NCBI GenBank assembly: GCA_021818475.1
Contig: JAKADZ010000006.1
Coordinates: 1 to 53,400 of the forward strand
Length of the DNA stretch: 53,400 nucleotides
Origin: Nanobdellota archaeon
GTDB lineage: Archaea > Nanobdellota > Nanobdellia > Pacearchaeales > GW2011-AR1
Direction: 5' to 3'
Shown here: positions 42,240 through 51,140 of the stretch, one piece after another
How the letters are laid out: each line of letters opens with the position of its first letter
How positions within the stretch are numbered: position 1 is the stretch's first letter
Notes under the pieces: generated by a model
The model's input: the letters and a program-made list of their open reading frames with translations, nothing else
What the model was told of the DNA's origin: nothing
The model's database searches: none
Made by a program: the position numbers and the translations under genes

Positions 42240-43081
42240 TGGAATTAAAAAAAACACACTGGATAGGAATAGGAATCGGCGGAGGAATGATTCTCCTCTC
42301 AATGATATTTCTGGGAACAAAATTTTTCCTGTTTATTTTTGGTGCAGGTATATTGTCAATAGTTGCTCCTTTTGTTTTGGGAATCATGCAAAAAACGAAG
42401 ATTGCCCAGGAAAAAGAAGAAATGTTTCTGGAATTTGCAAGGAATCTCGTCGAGAGCGTAAAAACAGGAACTCCGATAAGCAAGAGTCTTGTAAACTTAA
42501 AGAAAAAACCATTCGGGAGTTTAAGTCCAAATGTTGAGAAATTAGCAAATCAAATTTCCCTGGGAATCCCGTTAAGAACTGCACTTCAGACATTTGCAGA
42601 TGATGTAAATAATGATACCGTTTCAAAAACAATAACCCTTATAGGGCAGGCGGAAAAAGCAGGGGGAAATATCGGAGACATCCTTGAAGCAGTTGCCAAA
42701 GCGGTTAATACTGCAGATAAATTAAAGAAAGAAAGGAAATCTTCCATCTCAACACTTGCAAGCCAGGGTTATATAATCTTCTTTGTTTTTATCATAATCG
42801 TTCTTGTTATGCAGTTTTATATTATTCCTATGATTTCAGGAATTGCAACCGTCGGAAGTTTGGGGGTTGGGGGAATAAGCACAGGGGGAGGAGGAGGCAT
42901 AGCAGCGTCGGATATCTCTCAGGCATTTTTATATTTGCTTTTAATTCAGGGTATTTTCAGCGGACTTGTAATCGGCAAATTAGCTGAGGGAGATATAAAA
43001 GCGGGAGTTAAACATTCTTTTACCCTAGTAGTGTTATCTTTCCTGATTTCAACTGTTGCCAATATCATCTTCGGAAAATAA
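42239..43081 (+). CDS. Type II secretion F / TadC-like membrane protein, short form
   Basis: 280 residues: two N-terminal helices (10-50), a T2SSF cytoplasmic domain with ARNLVESVKTGTPISKSL and IGQAEKAGGNIGDILEAV, a helix near 185-205, a Gly-rich loop (GGISTGGGGG) and two C-terminal helices. It is the second platform subunit; paired long and short T2SSF proteins occur in archaeal pilus systems such as Epd and Tad. AGGAGA 10 nt upstream is the ribosome-binding site. Confidence 0.87.
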   Translation: MELKKTHWIGIGIGGGMILLSMIFLGTKFFLFIFGAGILSIVAPFVLGIMQKTKIAQEKEEMFLEFARNLVESVKTGTPISKSLVNLKKKPFGSLSPNVEKLANQISLGIPLRTALQTFADDVNNDTVSKTITLIGQAEKAGGNIGDILEAVAKAVNTADKLKKERKSSISTLASQGYIIFFVFIIIVLVMQFYIIPMISGIATVGSLGVGGISTGGGGGIAASDISQAFLYLLLIQGIFSGLVIGKLAEGDIKAGVKHSFTLVVLSFLISTVANIIFGK

Positions 43082-43113
43082 TCAGCAAGGAATATAAATC
43101 TCTAAAGATAATA

Positions 43114-43878
43114 ATGATTATGAAAAAAAGGGTGAACAAAAATGGATCACATGTCGGAATGATTTTATCTTTTGTGATATTCATCACCTTTATAGTTTTT
43201 TTATACACCGTCATAAAACCGACAATTCAAACAGGGGAAGATAAAAAAATAATGGTTGAGGAAACTGAAAACCAGATAATACAGAGCCTGTCTTCAAATT
43301 TAACTGTTGCAAGTTTCAGCATTAGCAGCACAAACAAAGATTCATGTTTGGAAATGCAGAACTTTCTCTTTGATCTCTTTAACAGCGGAATAAATTATAA
43401 TTATAATTTAATTACAAAAGACAGTTCTAACACAAGACAGCCTTCTTATCAGGATTCAGCTTACAATCTTGTTTTATCAAGAACAGACACAACAAATTCT
43501 TTCTTTAAAGTATATCTGTCTCCTAAATTCCCCTCAGTCGGAGCATCGTCATGCAGCAAGATTATTTCGGAAAAAGATTACAATTTTGGATCGGTTGATA
43601 CAGGACAGTATATCTATCTCGGACAGGCTGCACAGAATGATGGTGTTTTTGGATTAATAAATTCTTATAATACCAATTATGAATCACTGAAGACACAATT
43701 AAAGATTACTCCCGGAAATGAATTTTGGTTCAGCTTTAAAGAAAGCGACGGAAATGTCGATCAGCCTGCAGCAAAACAAATTCCTTCAACAAATGTTTAT
43801 GCAGATGAACTGCCAGTGCAATATTTTGACAGCAATGCAAATCTTTTATCAGGATATTTGGATGTAAAAATATGGTAG
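43114..43878 (+). CDS. Prepilin-like protein 6
   Basis: 254 residues. N-terminus KNGSHVGMILSFVIFITFI is a class III-like signal, followed by a beta-rich head with three Cys. It is larger than the other pilins; possibly a minor or tip subunit. The start is ATGATTATG, so a two-residue shift is possible. AATATAAAT about 25 nt upstream. Confidence 0.65.
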   Translation: MIMKKRVNKNGSHVGMILSFVIFITFIVFLYTVIKPTIQTGEDKKIMVEETENQIIQSLSSNLTVASFSISSTNKDSCLEMQNFLFDLFNSGINYNYNLITKDSSNTRQPSYQDSAYNLVLSRTDTTNSFFKVYLSPKFPSVGASSCSKIISEKDYNFGSVDTGQYIYLGQAAQNDGVFGLINSYNTNYESLKTQLKITPGNEFWFSFKESDGNVDQPAAKQIPSTNVYADELPVQYFDSNANLLSGYLDVKIW

Positions 43879-43931
43879 GTGCATAAATGCAGAAAGACTA
43901 AAATAGTAAAGAAGATTAAGAATTTAGAAAG

Positions 43932-43950
43932 GGTTCTTTGAAAAAGAACC
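43932..43950 (+). other. Short hairpin between prepilin-like genes 6 and 7
   Basis: GGTTCTT (43932-43938) and AAGAACC (43944-43950) form a perfect 7-bp stem with a 5-nt loop in the 110-nt gap. No T tract follows; a processing site or partial terminator is possible. Confidence 0.4.
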
Positions 43951-43988
43951 TAAATGGTAGGAACAGGAAAAAAGGAGAATAAATAAGA

Positions 43989-44627
43989 GTGAAACTGATA
44001 AAAAATAACAGAGGGTGGATAGAAATTGTAGAAGCATTTGTGGCAATTTTACTTGTAGCAGGAGTCCTGTTAATTCTTGCCAATAAGGGATATCTTGGAA
44101 AAACTGATATTTCCGAACAGGTTTATACTGCCCAGCTTTCAATGTTAAGGGAAATAGAGACTAATGATGCATTTAGAGCAGAAATCCTTGCAATATCAAA
44201 TCTTCCATCTTATGTTCCAACAGATGTACAGCAGCTGATAAACACCAGAACTCCAAATTATTTAACCTGCATCGGGCAGGTGTGCGATATAATTGACTGT
44301 CCTCCGAATTGGAATAAATGTCTTGATGTAAACAACAATAAATATTGTTACAATGGGGCATGCCCTACACAGAAAATAGATACTCTTTCCTCGACCTGCT
44401 CAAGCCCGACTGCAACACAATGCAGTGATATTAACAGTAAAAAATATTGTTACGGCACATCCAGCTGCCTCACTCCTTCAAATATAAATATCAATCCCCC
44501 CTCAAGCAAATGCGATTATATAGGGAACCTTCCTTCCAAAGATGTTTATGCACAGGATATTATTGTAACGTCCACATTGACAAAATTAAGTTATTTAAAA
44601 CTGAAATTATTCTGCTGGACCAAATAA
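43989..44627 (+). CDS. Prepilin-like protein 7, cysteine-rich
   Basis: 212 residues from GTG 43989. Signal NNRG|WIEIVEAFVAILLVAG with Glu in the +3/+6 region, then a head with 14 Cys, including paired CxxxC-type clusters (CIGQVCDIIDCPP, KYCYNGACP, KYCYGTSSC) suggestive of disulfide-stabilised repeats. The cleavage motif and locus position support a pilin; the Cys repeats suggest an exposed tip subunit. Confidence 0.65.
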   Translation: MKLIKNNRGWIEIVEAFVAILLVAGVLLILANKGYLGKTDISEQVYTAQLSMLREIETNDAFRAEILAISNLPSYVPTDVQQLINTRTPNYLTCIGQVCDIIDCPPNWNKCLDVNNNKYCYNGACPTQKIDTLSSTCSSPTATQCSDINSKKYCYGTSSCLTPSNININPPSSKCDYIGNLPSKDVYAQDIIVTSTLTKLSYLKLKLFCWTK

Positions 44628-44672
44628 TTTCAAATCCACAAGGATTTTAAACTAAAAAATTCGAAATTTCTT

Positions 44673-45512
44673 ATGAAGGAGCAGAGGTTCAAATTCAGAC
44701 TTTTTGGCGGAGAGTTATTGCTTATTATTTATACTGAAAAAAATCCAGGAATGATAGCAAAAGAATTTTATTCTGAAGCATTGAGGCTTGAAAAAATATT
44801 TAATTTATTTGATGAAAAAAGTGAATTATCAGAACTGAATCAGAAAAGAAAATTAAAACTGTCTGAAGAGTTAACTGAAGTGATTAAAAAATCGCTGGAA
44901 TTTTCGAAGTTAAGCGGGGGAAAATATGATATAAGCTTGGGAAAAAGGATAATGCAGAGGAAAAAAGGCGAGGAGGAAGATAAAAAAGAATGTTCTTACA
45001 AAGATATAAAATTGAATGGGAATTTTGTTACATTAAAAAATAAATCAGTCATGATTGATTTGGGGAGTATTGCAAAAGGCTACATCACGGATAAGCTTGG
45101 AAAATTTTTGATAAGTAACGGAATAAAAGAATTTGTGATAGATTCAAGAGGGGATATTCTATTCTCGGGAAATTATGAACACATTATCGGCGTGCAACAC
45201 CCAAGAAAAAATGAAAGACTGCTTAGTATAAAAATAAAAAATAAGTCAATTGCAACTTCCGGGGATTATCATCAGTTTTATGGAACCTTTGACAAGAGCC
45301 ATATTATAAACCAGAAAGATTTAGTCTCAGTCACAGTAATAGCAGAAAATCTTACGGAAGCGGATGTTTATGCAACTGTTCTATTCGTTGTCGACGAGAA
45401 AACAAGGGAAAAAATCCTAAGAAAAAATAAAAGAATAAAAGTTCTCACAGTTGACAGAAAATTAAAAAACAGGATGTACAATAATTTCCAGGAGGCAATA
45501 TATGAACAATAA
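44673..45512 (+). CDS. apbE: ApbE-like FAD:protein FMN transferase
   Basis: 279 residues. ApbE core: IDLGSIAKGYITDKL, RGDILFSG, the active-site segment TSGDYHQFYGTFDKSHIIN and VIAENLTEADVYATVLF, which carries the conserved Asp. ApbE covalently attaches FMN to Thr/Ser in redox proteins. There is no lipobox, so it acts in the cytoplasm or is anchored otherwise. ATTTTAAAC about 26 nt upstream. Overlaps the next gene by 11 nt. Confidence 0.88.
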   Translation: MKEQRFKFRLFGGELLLIIYTEKNPGMIAKEFYSEALRLEKIFNLFDEKSELSELNQKRKLKLSEELTEVIKKSLEFSKLSGGKYDISLGKRIMQRKKGEEEDKKECSYKDIKLNGNFVTLKNKSVMIDLGSIAKGYITDKLGKFLISNGIKEFVIDSRGDILFSGNYEHIIGVQHPRKNERLLSIKIKNKSIATSGDYHQFYGTFDKSHIINQKDLVSVTVIAENLTEADVYATVLFVVDEKTREKILRKNKRIKVLTVDRKLKNRMYNNFQEAIYEQ

Positions 45513-46797
45513 AATTAAAAAAAATCTTGGGTGGACGGTATTATTGTTAGTGTCATTCATTCCCGCATTTTTATGGTTTTTTATAGGGAACGGGAAAATT
45601 CAATTATTTACTGACCCGGTTCACAGTCTCGGGCAGATTTTTGGATTAGTGGGGATGACTATGTTTGCATTGACATTTGTGCTCTCGATGAGATTGAGGT
45701 TTATTGAAGATGTCTTCGGAGGATTGGACAAAGTTTATGCAGTCCATGGAATTCTTGGTGGCACTTCATTAATGATGATTCTTTTTCATCCAATTTTTTT
45801 AGTGTTAAATTTTTTCCCAAATCAGATTAATATTGCAATGAAATATCTGCTGCCAAGTTCAAACTGGCCGGTGAATTTTGGATTAATTGCACTGCTTGGA
45901 ATGATTCTGCTGATTTTCATAACTTTGTTTACAAAAATAAAATATAATAAGTGGAAGTTTAGTCATGAATTTTTAGGATTAGTTTTTATTTTTGCGGCAA
46001 TCCATATTTTTCTTGTAAGAGGCAGCGTTTCAATAGATAATATTTTCCCAGGATATTACCTTTATGCAACTATTGTTTCAGTTATTGGAATCGGGGCATT
46101 TGTTTACAGTTTATTTTTAAGGAAAAAGAAAAGTTTAGTTTATGTCATTGAGAGTATAAACGAGAAAGGAGATTGTTTTGATATTTATATGACCCCAAAG
46201 GTTAAACCTTTATTATACAAGTCAGGACAATTTATTTTTGCAAGATTTTACAGCAGGGGATTACCGAGGGAAGCCCACCCATTTTCTATTGCTTCAAAAT
46301 CGAACAGCAATAAATTAAATATTGCAGTAAAAAAACTCGGGGATTTCACGAAAGAAATAGGAAAGATTAGCGTCGGTGATGAAGTTTTAATCGAAGGGCC
46401 TTATGGAAGATTTAATTCCGGCAAAGGAAAAGACCAGATATGGATTGCTGCAGGAATAGGGATAACTCCCTTCATAGGTATGGCTGCAGATTTGGAAAAT
46501 TCAGATTCGAAAAATAAAATTGATTTGTATTACATTTCAAGAAGCAGGGATTTTATCAAAGAAGAAATTTTTTCTGAAATCCCGAGAAAAAATAAATCAT
46601 TCAGATTTATCAAGTGGGAATCAGATATCAAGGGAAGAATTTCTGCAGAAGATATTAAAAAAATAAGCGGAAAGTTGGATGACAAAGAATTTTTTATCTG
46701 CGGACCGGAAAAATTTAAGGAAGATTTTATCAGCAAACTTGTTGAATCCGGAATTAAACCTGAAGAAATTCACTGGGAGGAATTTGAATTAAGATGA
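45502..46797 (+). CDS. Ferric reductase-like membrane flavocytochrome with FNR-type domain
   Basis: 431 residues. About six membrane helices (10-205) with His residues on helices that can bind haem (VHGILGG, LFHPIF, FSHEFLG, AIHIFL), followed by an FAD-binding barrel (GQFIFARFYSRG, then HPFSIAS) and an NAD(P)-binding domain (WIAAGIGITPFIG, FFICGPEKF). It resembles NADPH oxidase/ferric reductase enzymes passing electrons from NAD(P)H across the membrane. Operonic with apbE (11-nt overlap) and the following small gene (4-nt overlap). Confidence 0.86.
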   Translation: MNNKIKKNLGWTVLLLVSFIPAFLWFFIGNGKIQLFTDPVHSLGQIFGLVGMTMFALTFVLSMRLRFIEDVFGGLDKVYAVHGILGGTSLMMILFHPIFLVLNFFPNQINIAMKYLLPSSNWPVNFGLIALLGMILLIFITLFTKIKYNKWKFSHEFLGLVFIFAAIHIFLVRGSVSIDNIFPGYYLYATIVSVIGIGAFVYSLFLRKKKSLVYVIESINEKGDCFDIYMTPKVKPLLYKSGQFIFARFYSRGLPREAHPFSIASKSNSNKLNIAVKKLGDFTKEIGKISVGDEVLIEGPYGRFNSGKGKDQIWIAAGIGITPFIGMAADLENSDSKNKIDLYYISRSRDFIKEEIFSEIPRKNKSFRFIKWESDIKGRISAEDIKKISGKLDDKEFFICGPEKFKEDFISKLVESGIKPEEIHWEEFELR

Positions 46798-47054
46798 GAT
46801 TGAATAAACTAAAAATTTCTGTTCTTGTTTCCCTTGCAATATTCATACTTATTTTTGCAAATATAATCTTTTTCGGATTGCTGCAGGAAAAAAATCAGAA
46901 CCTTAATGTTCCTGTAAATGATAATAAAAGTTTATATAAATCGGGAGATAATCCAACATTACAAAATGCCAGCCAGGGTTCCCAGATCAGTTCAGCAAAT
47001 ACCCAGAGCAGTCCAATGGTGGCTCATCCAATGATGAATACGCGAGCTTCGTGA
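46794..47054 (+). CDS. Small single-span membrane protein of the redox operon
   Basis: 86 residues: N-terminal helix (about 8-30) then a Ser/Asn/Gln-rich extracellular tail ending MVAHPMMNTRAS. ATGA overlap with the reductase gene. No recognisable FMN-attachment motif ([DE]xxSGAT) or haem motif. It may anchor a partner or be the acceptor; function unknown. Confidence 0.55.
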   Translation: MRLNKLKISVLVSLAIFILIFANIIFFGLLQEKNQNLNVPVNDNKSLYKSGDNPTLQNASQGSQISSANTQSSPMVAHPMMNTRAS

Positions 47055-47089
47055 ATAAAATAGTTAAATACAAAAAAACATTCATCTGT

Positions 47090-47497
47090 ATGAAGTTCAA
47101 ATTTTTAGAGCATACTGCCGATGTTAAATTTCAGGCTTTCGGAAAAAATGAAGAGGAAGTTTTCGAAAATTCTGCAGACGCACTGAAAGAGGCAATTTGT
47201 GATAAGAAAAAAATCAAAGCAGCCGAGAAGAAGGATATAACTGTTGAAGGGGGCGATTACGAATCTCTTCTCTATAAATTTCTTGAAGAGATTATTTATC
47301 TTTTGGAAGCAGAAGATTTTTTGATTTCAAAGGTGAAGGAAATAAAAATAAAAAATTTCAGGTTGAAAGCAGTTCTTTCCGGTGACAAAGCCTCGGATTA
47401 TAATTTTAACAATGAGGTCAAGGCAGTAACTTATAATGAAATGTTTGTCAAAAAGATAAAAAATGAGTGGGTTGCCCAGGTTGTTCTTGACGTTTAG
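47090..47497 (+). CDS. Archease (RtcB cofactor)
   Basis: 135 residues from ATG 47090, chosen because GTTAAATA lies about 25 nt upstream and the family begins KFLEHTADVKFQAFG. Core motifs include the Ca2+-binding Asp in EHTADV and DYESLLYKFLEEIIYLLE. Archease speeds guanylylation of RtcB, which is encoded two genes downstream. The longer frame to 47051 is not supported. Confidence 0.93.
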   Translation: MKFKFLEHTADVKFQAFGKNEEEVFENSADALKEAICDKKKIKAAEKKDITVEGGDYESLLYKFLEEIIYLLEAEDFLISKVKEIKIKNFRLKAVLSGDKASDYNFNNEVKAVTYNEMFVKKIKNEWVAQVVLDV

Positions 47498-47531
47498 TAA
47501 TATTTATAAAATTGATTTTTATTGAGATTTT

Positions 47532-48419
47532 ATGAAAAAGAGCCTGCTAATAATTTCACTCCTCTTTCTAACCTTTTCTGTTGCAGGAATTCTTGCTGAC
47601 AGTAATGAAACGTTAAATCAGACAAATCAAACATTGGATAATGCAACTTTAACAAATGGCACAGTCTCAGTTTCCCCAGGAATAATCCTCACAAATTTTA
47701 TGCCTCAGGAAGTAAAAGTGGGGGATGTTCAGTTTAATATCCAGATCCAGAATAATATGAATGAAACAATAAACAATACCTTTGCTTTAGTCACAGGGGA
47801 AGGCTTTTCTACATATAATATCGTTCCGATAAATTCTCTTGCACCAGGAGAAAAAGATTACATTTTTGTTTATGGAAATTTAAAAGAAGAAGGGAATGTA
47901 ACTCTGACTATAAATATTGATAATAATATTTTTTATCAGAACATCAGCGTAATTTCAGATACAAGTGACCAGCAGAAATTAGATGAAATTCAGCAGGAGC
48001 AGGAAAATGAACAGGAAATACAAAATATTTCAAATCAGCTTAACAGTCTGAAACAAAACTTTAGCTCTATTCAGAATGAATTTGTAAATAAACAGTCAGA
48101 TAACTATGATGTTTCTATGGTAAACTTTGATGCTTTAAGCGGGTATATTCACAATGTTCAGGCAGACATTTTAACCGGAAATCTTAATGACGCAAAAGTA
48201 AATCTTGATCTTGCTTATGACGAGTATAACACTCAAAAAGGAAATTTGGATAATTCACAAAAAGTTCCTCTGATAAGCATTCTCAAAAATAATGTCGTTC
48301 TCTTCTCAACTTTTGCGGGGGCAGTTCTGACTTTTTTTGCCCTGTATGAATTGCTTAAGAAGAAGAAAAATGAAGTTGCCGAAATAAGCAAAAAAATAGT
48401 TGAAAAAAAGAATAAATAA
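47532..48419 (+). CDS. Secreted membrane-anchored protein with CARDB-like domain and coiled coil
   Basis: 295 residues. Signal peptide, Asn/Thr-rich linker with many N-glycosylation sequons, a beta domain (about 45-140, PGEKDYIFVYGNL-type), a Gln/Glu-rich helical segment (150-250) and a C-terminal membrane helix (265-285) with a Lys-rich cytoplasmic tail. TTTATAAAA lies about 25 nt upstream. Surface function; no named family with certainty. Confidence 0.6.
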   Translation: MKKSLLIISLLFLTFSVAGILADSNETLNQTNQTLDNATLTNGTVSVSPGIILTNFMPQEVKVGDVQFNIQIQNNMNETINNTFALVTGEGFSTYNIVPINSLAPGEKDYIFVYGNLKEEGNVTLTINIDNNIFYQNISVISDTSDQQKLDEIQQEQENEQEIQNISNQLNSLKQNFSSIQNEFVNKQSDNYDVSMVNFDALSGYIHNVQADILTGNLNDAKVNLDLAYDEYNTQKGNLDNSQKVPLISILKNNVVLFSTFAGAVLTFFALYELLKKKKNEVAEISKKIVEKKNK

Positions 48420-48478
48420 TGTCTTCTAATAGTAGTAACATCAGATAGATTTTTAAAGGACAATTTTGTTAAGAGATT

Positions 48479-48988
48479 ATGGAAAAAATTGAAGAGATAC
48501 TTATGCAAGACGAATTATTCAGACAGCATTTTGTAGCGAAGCATCCGCCAAAATATGAATTTTCAGGAGAGATAAATCCTGCATTTTTGGGAAGAGACTC
48601 TTCTTTAGATTTTTACCTTGACTGGATTAAGGAATATTCTGGATTCCCGTTAATTGAAGATGATTTTTCTATGAACGAACATGCATTAAGGAGAAAATGG
48701 AGACGAGAACTGATTGAAAAATATGGAAAGGAAGCAGAAAAATTTTTGAAAACTAATAATAAACTTAGAGGAAATATTTTATCAGGTGTATACAGTGTGG
48801 GGAGTATTGTAGTTGATTATCTGGGAAATGAATTTCCTGAGATAGGTAAAAGAGCCGGGAAAGTAGTTGAATTAACAGACCCTAATGTTGCTGAAGACTT
48901 AAGCGAAAAAAACATATCTGAAAGGATTGAATTAGTCAGAAAAATTGAAGATCATGTTTATGATTTGTTAACTACAATGAGCAAGTAG
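48479..48988 (+). CDS. Hypothetical helical protein
   Basis: 169 residues with no signal or membrane segment. Contains an acidic N-terminus, a Trp-containing DFYLDWIKEYSGFPL stretch and a helical C-terminus. TTTTTAAAGG about 27 nt upstream indicates an independent leaderless transcript. No family recognised. Confidence 0.55.
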   Translation: MEKIEEILMQDELFRQHFVAKHPPKYEFSGEINPAFLGRDSSLDFYLDWIKEYSGFPLIEDDFSMNEHALRRKWRRELIEKYGKEAEKFLKTNNKLRGNILSGVYSVGSIVVDYLGNEFPEIGKRAGKVVELTDPNVAEDLSEKNISERIELVRKIEDHVYDLLTTMSK

Positions 48989-49022
48989 TTATATTTAAAA
49001 TATTTAATTAACTAGAATTATT

Positions 49023-50438
49023 ATGGGATTAAAGAAAATCTCCGATAATACTTATGAAATTTTTGAGGAAGGAATGAATGTTCCTGCACGAATTTTTGCT
49101 AGCAAAAAAATTCTTGAAAGCGTGGAAAAAGACAGGACAATAGAACAGATAAAAAATGTTGCAAAACTTCCCGGTATTTTAAAATATGCACTGGCTCTTC
49201 CTGACGCGCATCAGGGTTATGGATTTCCGATAGGAGGGGTCGCAGCATTTGATATGGATAAAGGAATTATTTCCCCGGGAGGAGTCGGCTATGATATAAA
49301 TTGCTCTGTGAGATTATTAAAAACAAATTTGAAAAAAGAAGACATACTGAAAAAACAGAAAGAAGTTGTCGAAGAACTTTACAGAAAAATTCCATCAGGC
49401 GTCGGCAGGGGAAGCAGATTGCAGATTACCCGGAAGGAGCTGAATAACATACTTGAAGGCGGAGCCAAATATATAGTTGAAAAAATGAAAATGGGAAAAA
49501 CCGAAGATTATCTCCATATGGAAGAAGAGGGATGCATGGAAGATGCTGATTCTAAAAAAGTTTCTGAAAGAGCAATGAACAGAGGGATAGGCCAGTTGGG
49601 AACAATCGGAGCAGGAAATCATTTTTTAGAAGTTCAGTATGTTGATGAAATTTTCGATGAAAAAGTTGCAAAAAGTTTTGGGATAAAGAAAGGACAGGTG
49701 ACGATTATGATTCACTGCGGAAGCAGAGGGCTTGGGCATCAGGTTGCAAGTGATTATATACAGATGATGGAAAAAGAATATGGTTTTCAGAATTTGCCGG
49801 ATAGAGAATTGATAAATGCACCCATAAAAAGCAGGCTTGGAAAAGATTATTATTCTGCAATGTGTGCTGCTGCAAATTTTGCATTTGCAAACAAACAGAT
49901 AATAACTCACTGGGTAAGGGAAGAACTCGTGAGAATTTTTCCGAAGGTTAAAATAGATGTTGTTTATGATGTCTGTCATAATATTGCAAAATTTGAAGAA
50001 CAGATTATTGACGGAAAGAAAAGAAAAATCTGCATTCACAGAAAAGGAGCCACGAGAGCATTTGGACCAGGAAGAAAAGAAATCCCTGAAGCATACAGGA
50101 AAATAGGGCAACCGGTTATCATTCCCGGAAGCATGGGAACTGCATCATACCTTTTGGTTGGAACTAAAAAATCCGAGGAGATATCATTTGGAAGCACAGT
50201 TCATGGTGCAGGAAGAGTTGCTTCGCGAAGCGAAGCTTTAAGAGAAATAAAAGGAGAAGATATCAAAAAAGAAATGAATGAAGAGGGCATTGAAGTTAAA
50301 GCAGGAAGCTGGAAATCTCTTGCAGAAGAAGCCCCTGAAGCATACAAAGATATTGATGAAGTTGCAAGAGTTGTCGACGAACTTGGCATAAGCAAAAAGG
50401 TTGCAAGATTAAAACCCCTGGTTGTGATTAAAGGATAA
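49023..50438 (+). CDS. rtcB: RNA-splicing ligase RtcB
   Basis: 471 residues, complete. Metal-binding and catalytic residues are conserved: DAHQGYGFPIGG, D91-INC94, GAGNHFLEVQ, MIHCGSRGLGHQ, CHNIAKFE, HRKGATRAFGPG and STVHGAGR, whose His394 is the guanylylated nucleophile. RtcB ligates tRNA exon halves; the intron-containing tRNA-Ser in this window is a substrate. No intein interrupts the gene. ATTTAAAAT about 25 nt upstream. Confidence 0.97.
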   Translation: MGLKKISDNTYEIFEEGMNVPARIFASKKILESVEKDRTIEQIKNVAKLPGILKYALALPDAHQGYGFPIGGVAAFDMDKGIISPGGVGYDINCSVRLLKTNLKKEDILKKQKEVVEELYRKIPSGVGRGSRLQITRKELNNILEGGAKYIVEKMKMGKTEDYLHMEEEGCMEDADSKKVSERAMNRGIGQLGTIGAGNHFLEVQYVDEIFDEKVAKSFGIKKGQVTIMIHCGSRGLGHQVASDYIQMMEKEYGFQNLPDRELINAPIKSRLGKDYYSAMCAAANFAFANKQIITHWVREELVRIFPKVKIDVVYDVCHNIAKFEEQIIDGKKRKICIHRKGATRAFGPGRKEIPEAYRKIGQPVIIPGSMGTASYLLVGTKKSEEISFGSTVHGAGRVASRSEALREIKGEDIKKEMNEEGIEVKAGSWKSLAEEAPEAYKDIDEVARVVDELGISKKVARLKPLVVIKG

Positions 50439-50442
50439 AAAG

Positions 50443-51129
50443 TTATTTATATCCTATTATAAACAAAGTGTTTCCATTCAACTCAGTTTCTATTTTTTTA
50501 AATCCAGCTTCTTTCATTGAATTAGTTATTTCTTCTTTTTTAAAAATATAATTTTTATGCTTGTCCAATTCGCATTTATTTGTCTTTTTATCAATGAACA
50601 TAAAATAATGAATCATAAATCTTCCCTCAACATCGCTTAAATGTATAAGGGAGTTATTTTCATCTAAATCAAACAGGAAAGCTCCGCTTTTTGGATTACT
50701 TAAAATTATCTCTGGATTTGTTATCTCAATTATTAATTTTCCGTTTGTATTCAGTGAATTAAATGAATTTTTAAGTGTGCTTTTTAATTCTTTCATATTT
50801 AAATTATAATTAAGAGATTTAAATAAAATTAATACGGCATCAAATTTTTCTTTTAGGGAAAATGATTTCATATCGAGAGTCAGGCATTTCAGATTTGTTT
50901 TTTTCTTCGCGATTTCCAATAGTTCTTTATTCAAATCAGAACAAACATAATTTGCATATCCCTTTTTCTTAAATTCAACTGCATAATTTCCTGTTCCCGC
51001 GGCCAATTCTAATATTGAATCAGTTTTTTTAAGATATTTCTCAATAATATTTGCTACTCGTTCATAACTCTTTCCGCTCTGGCTTATGAATTTATCATAG
51101 AGTTCTGCCTTAGATTTGTATAATTCCAT
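50443..51129 (-). CDS. SAM-dependent methyltransferase (class I)
   Basis: 228 residues with SAM motif I ILELAAGTGNYAVEF (39-53), motif II CSDLNKELLEIAKKK, and DMKSFSLKEKFDAVLILF (motifs III/IV). Substrate undefined. It is the last gene of the minus-strand operon, 11 nt after the E1-like gene, and shares its strong AT-richness. It could modify the candidate peptide or a small molecule. Confidence 0.82.
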   Translation of the reverse strand: MELYKSKAELYDKFISQSGKSYERVANIIEKYLKKTDSILELAAGTGNYAVEFKKKGYANYVCSDLNKELLEIAKKKTNLKCLTLDMKSFSLKEKFDAVLILFKSLNYNLNMKELKSTLKNSFNSLNTNGKLIIEITNPEIILSNPKSGAFLFDLDENNSLIHLSDVEGRFMIHYFMFIDKKTNKCELDKHKNYIFKKEEITNSMKEAGFKKIETELNGNTLFIIGYK

Positions 51130-51140
51130 TTTTTACGTGA

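Noticed and set aside
39109-43081. Archaellum operon
   Set aside because: No ArlC-H or ArlG/F-like genes are present, and two separate T2SSF proteins with diverse pilins fit a type IV pilus or Tad-like system.
46794-47054. Flavinylated substrate of ApbE
   Set aside because: The sequence SSANT/NASQG does not match the SGAT-type attachment motif, so I do not assign that role.
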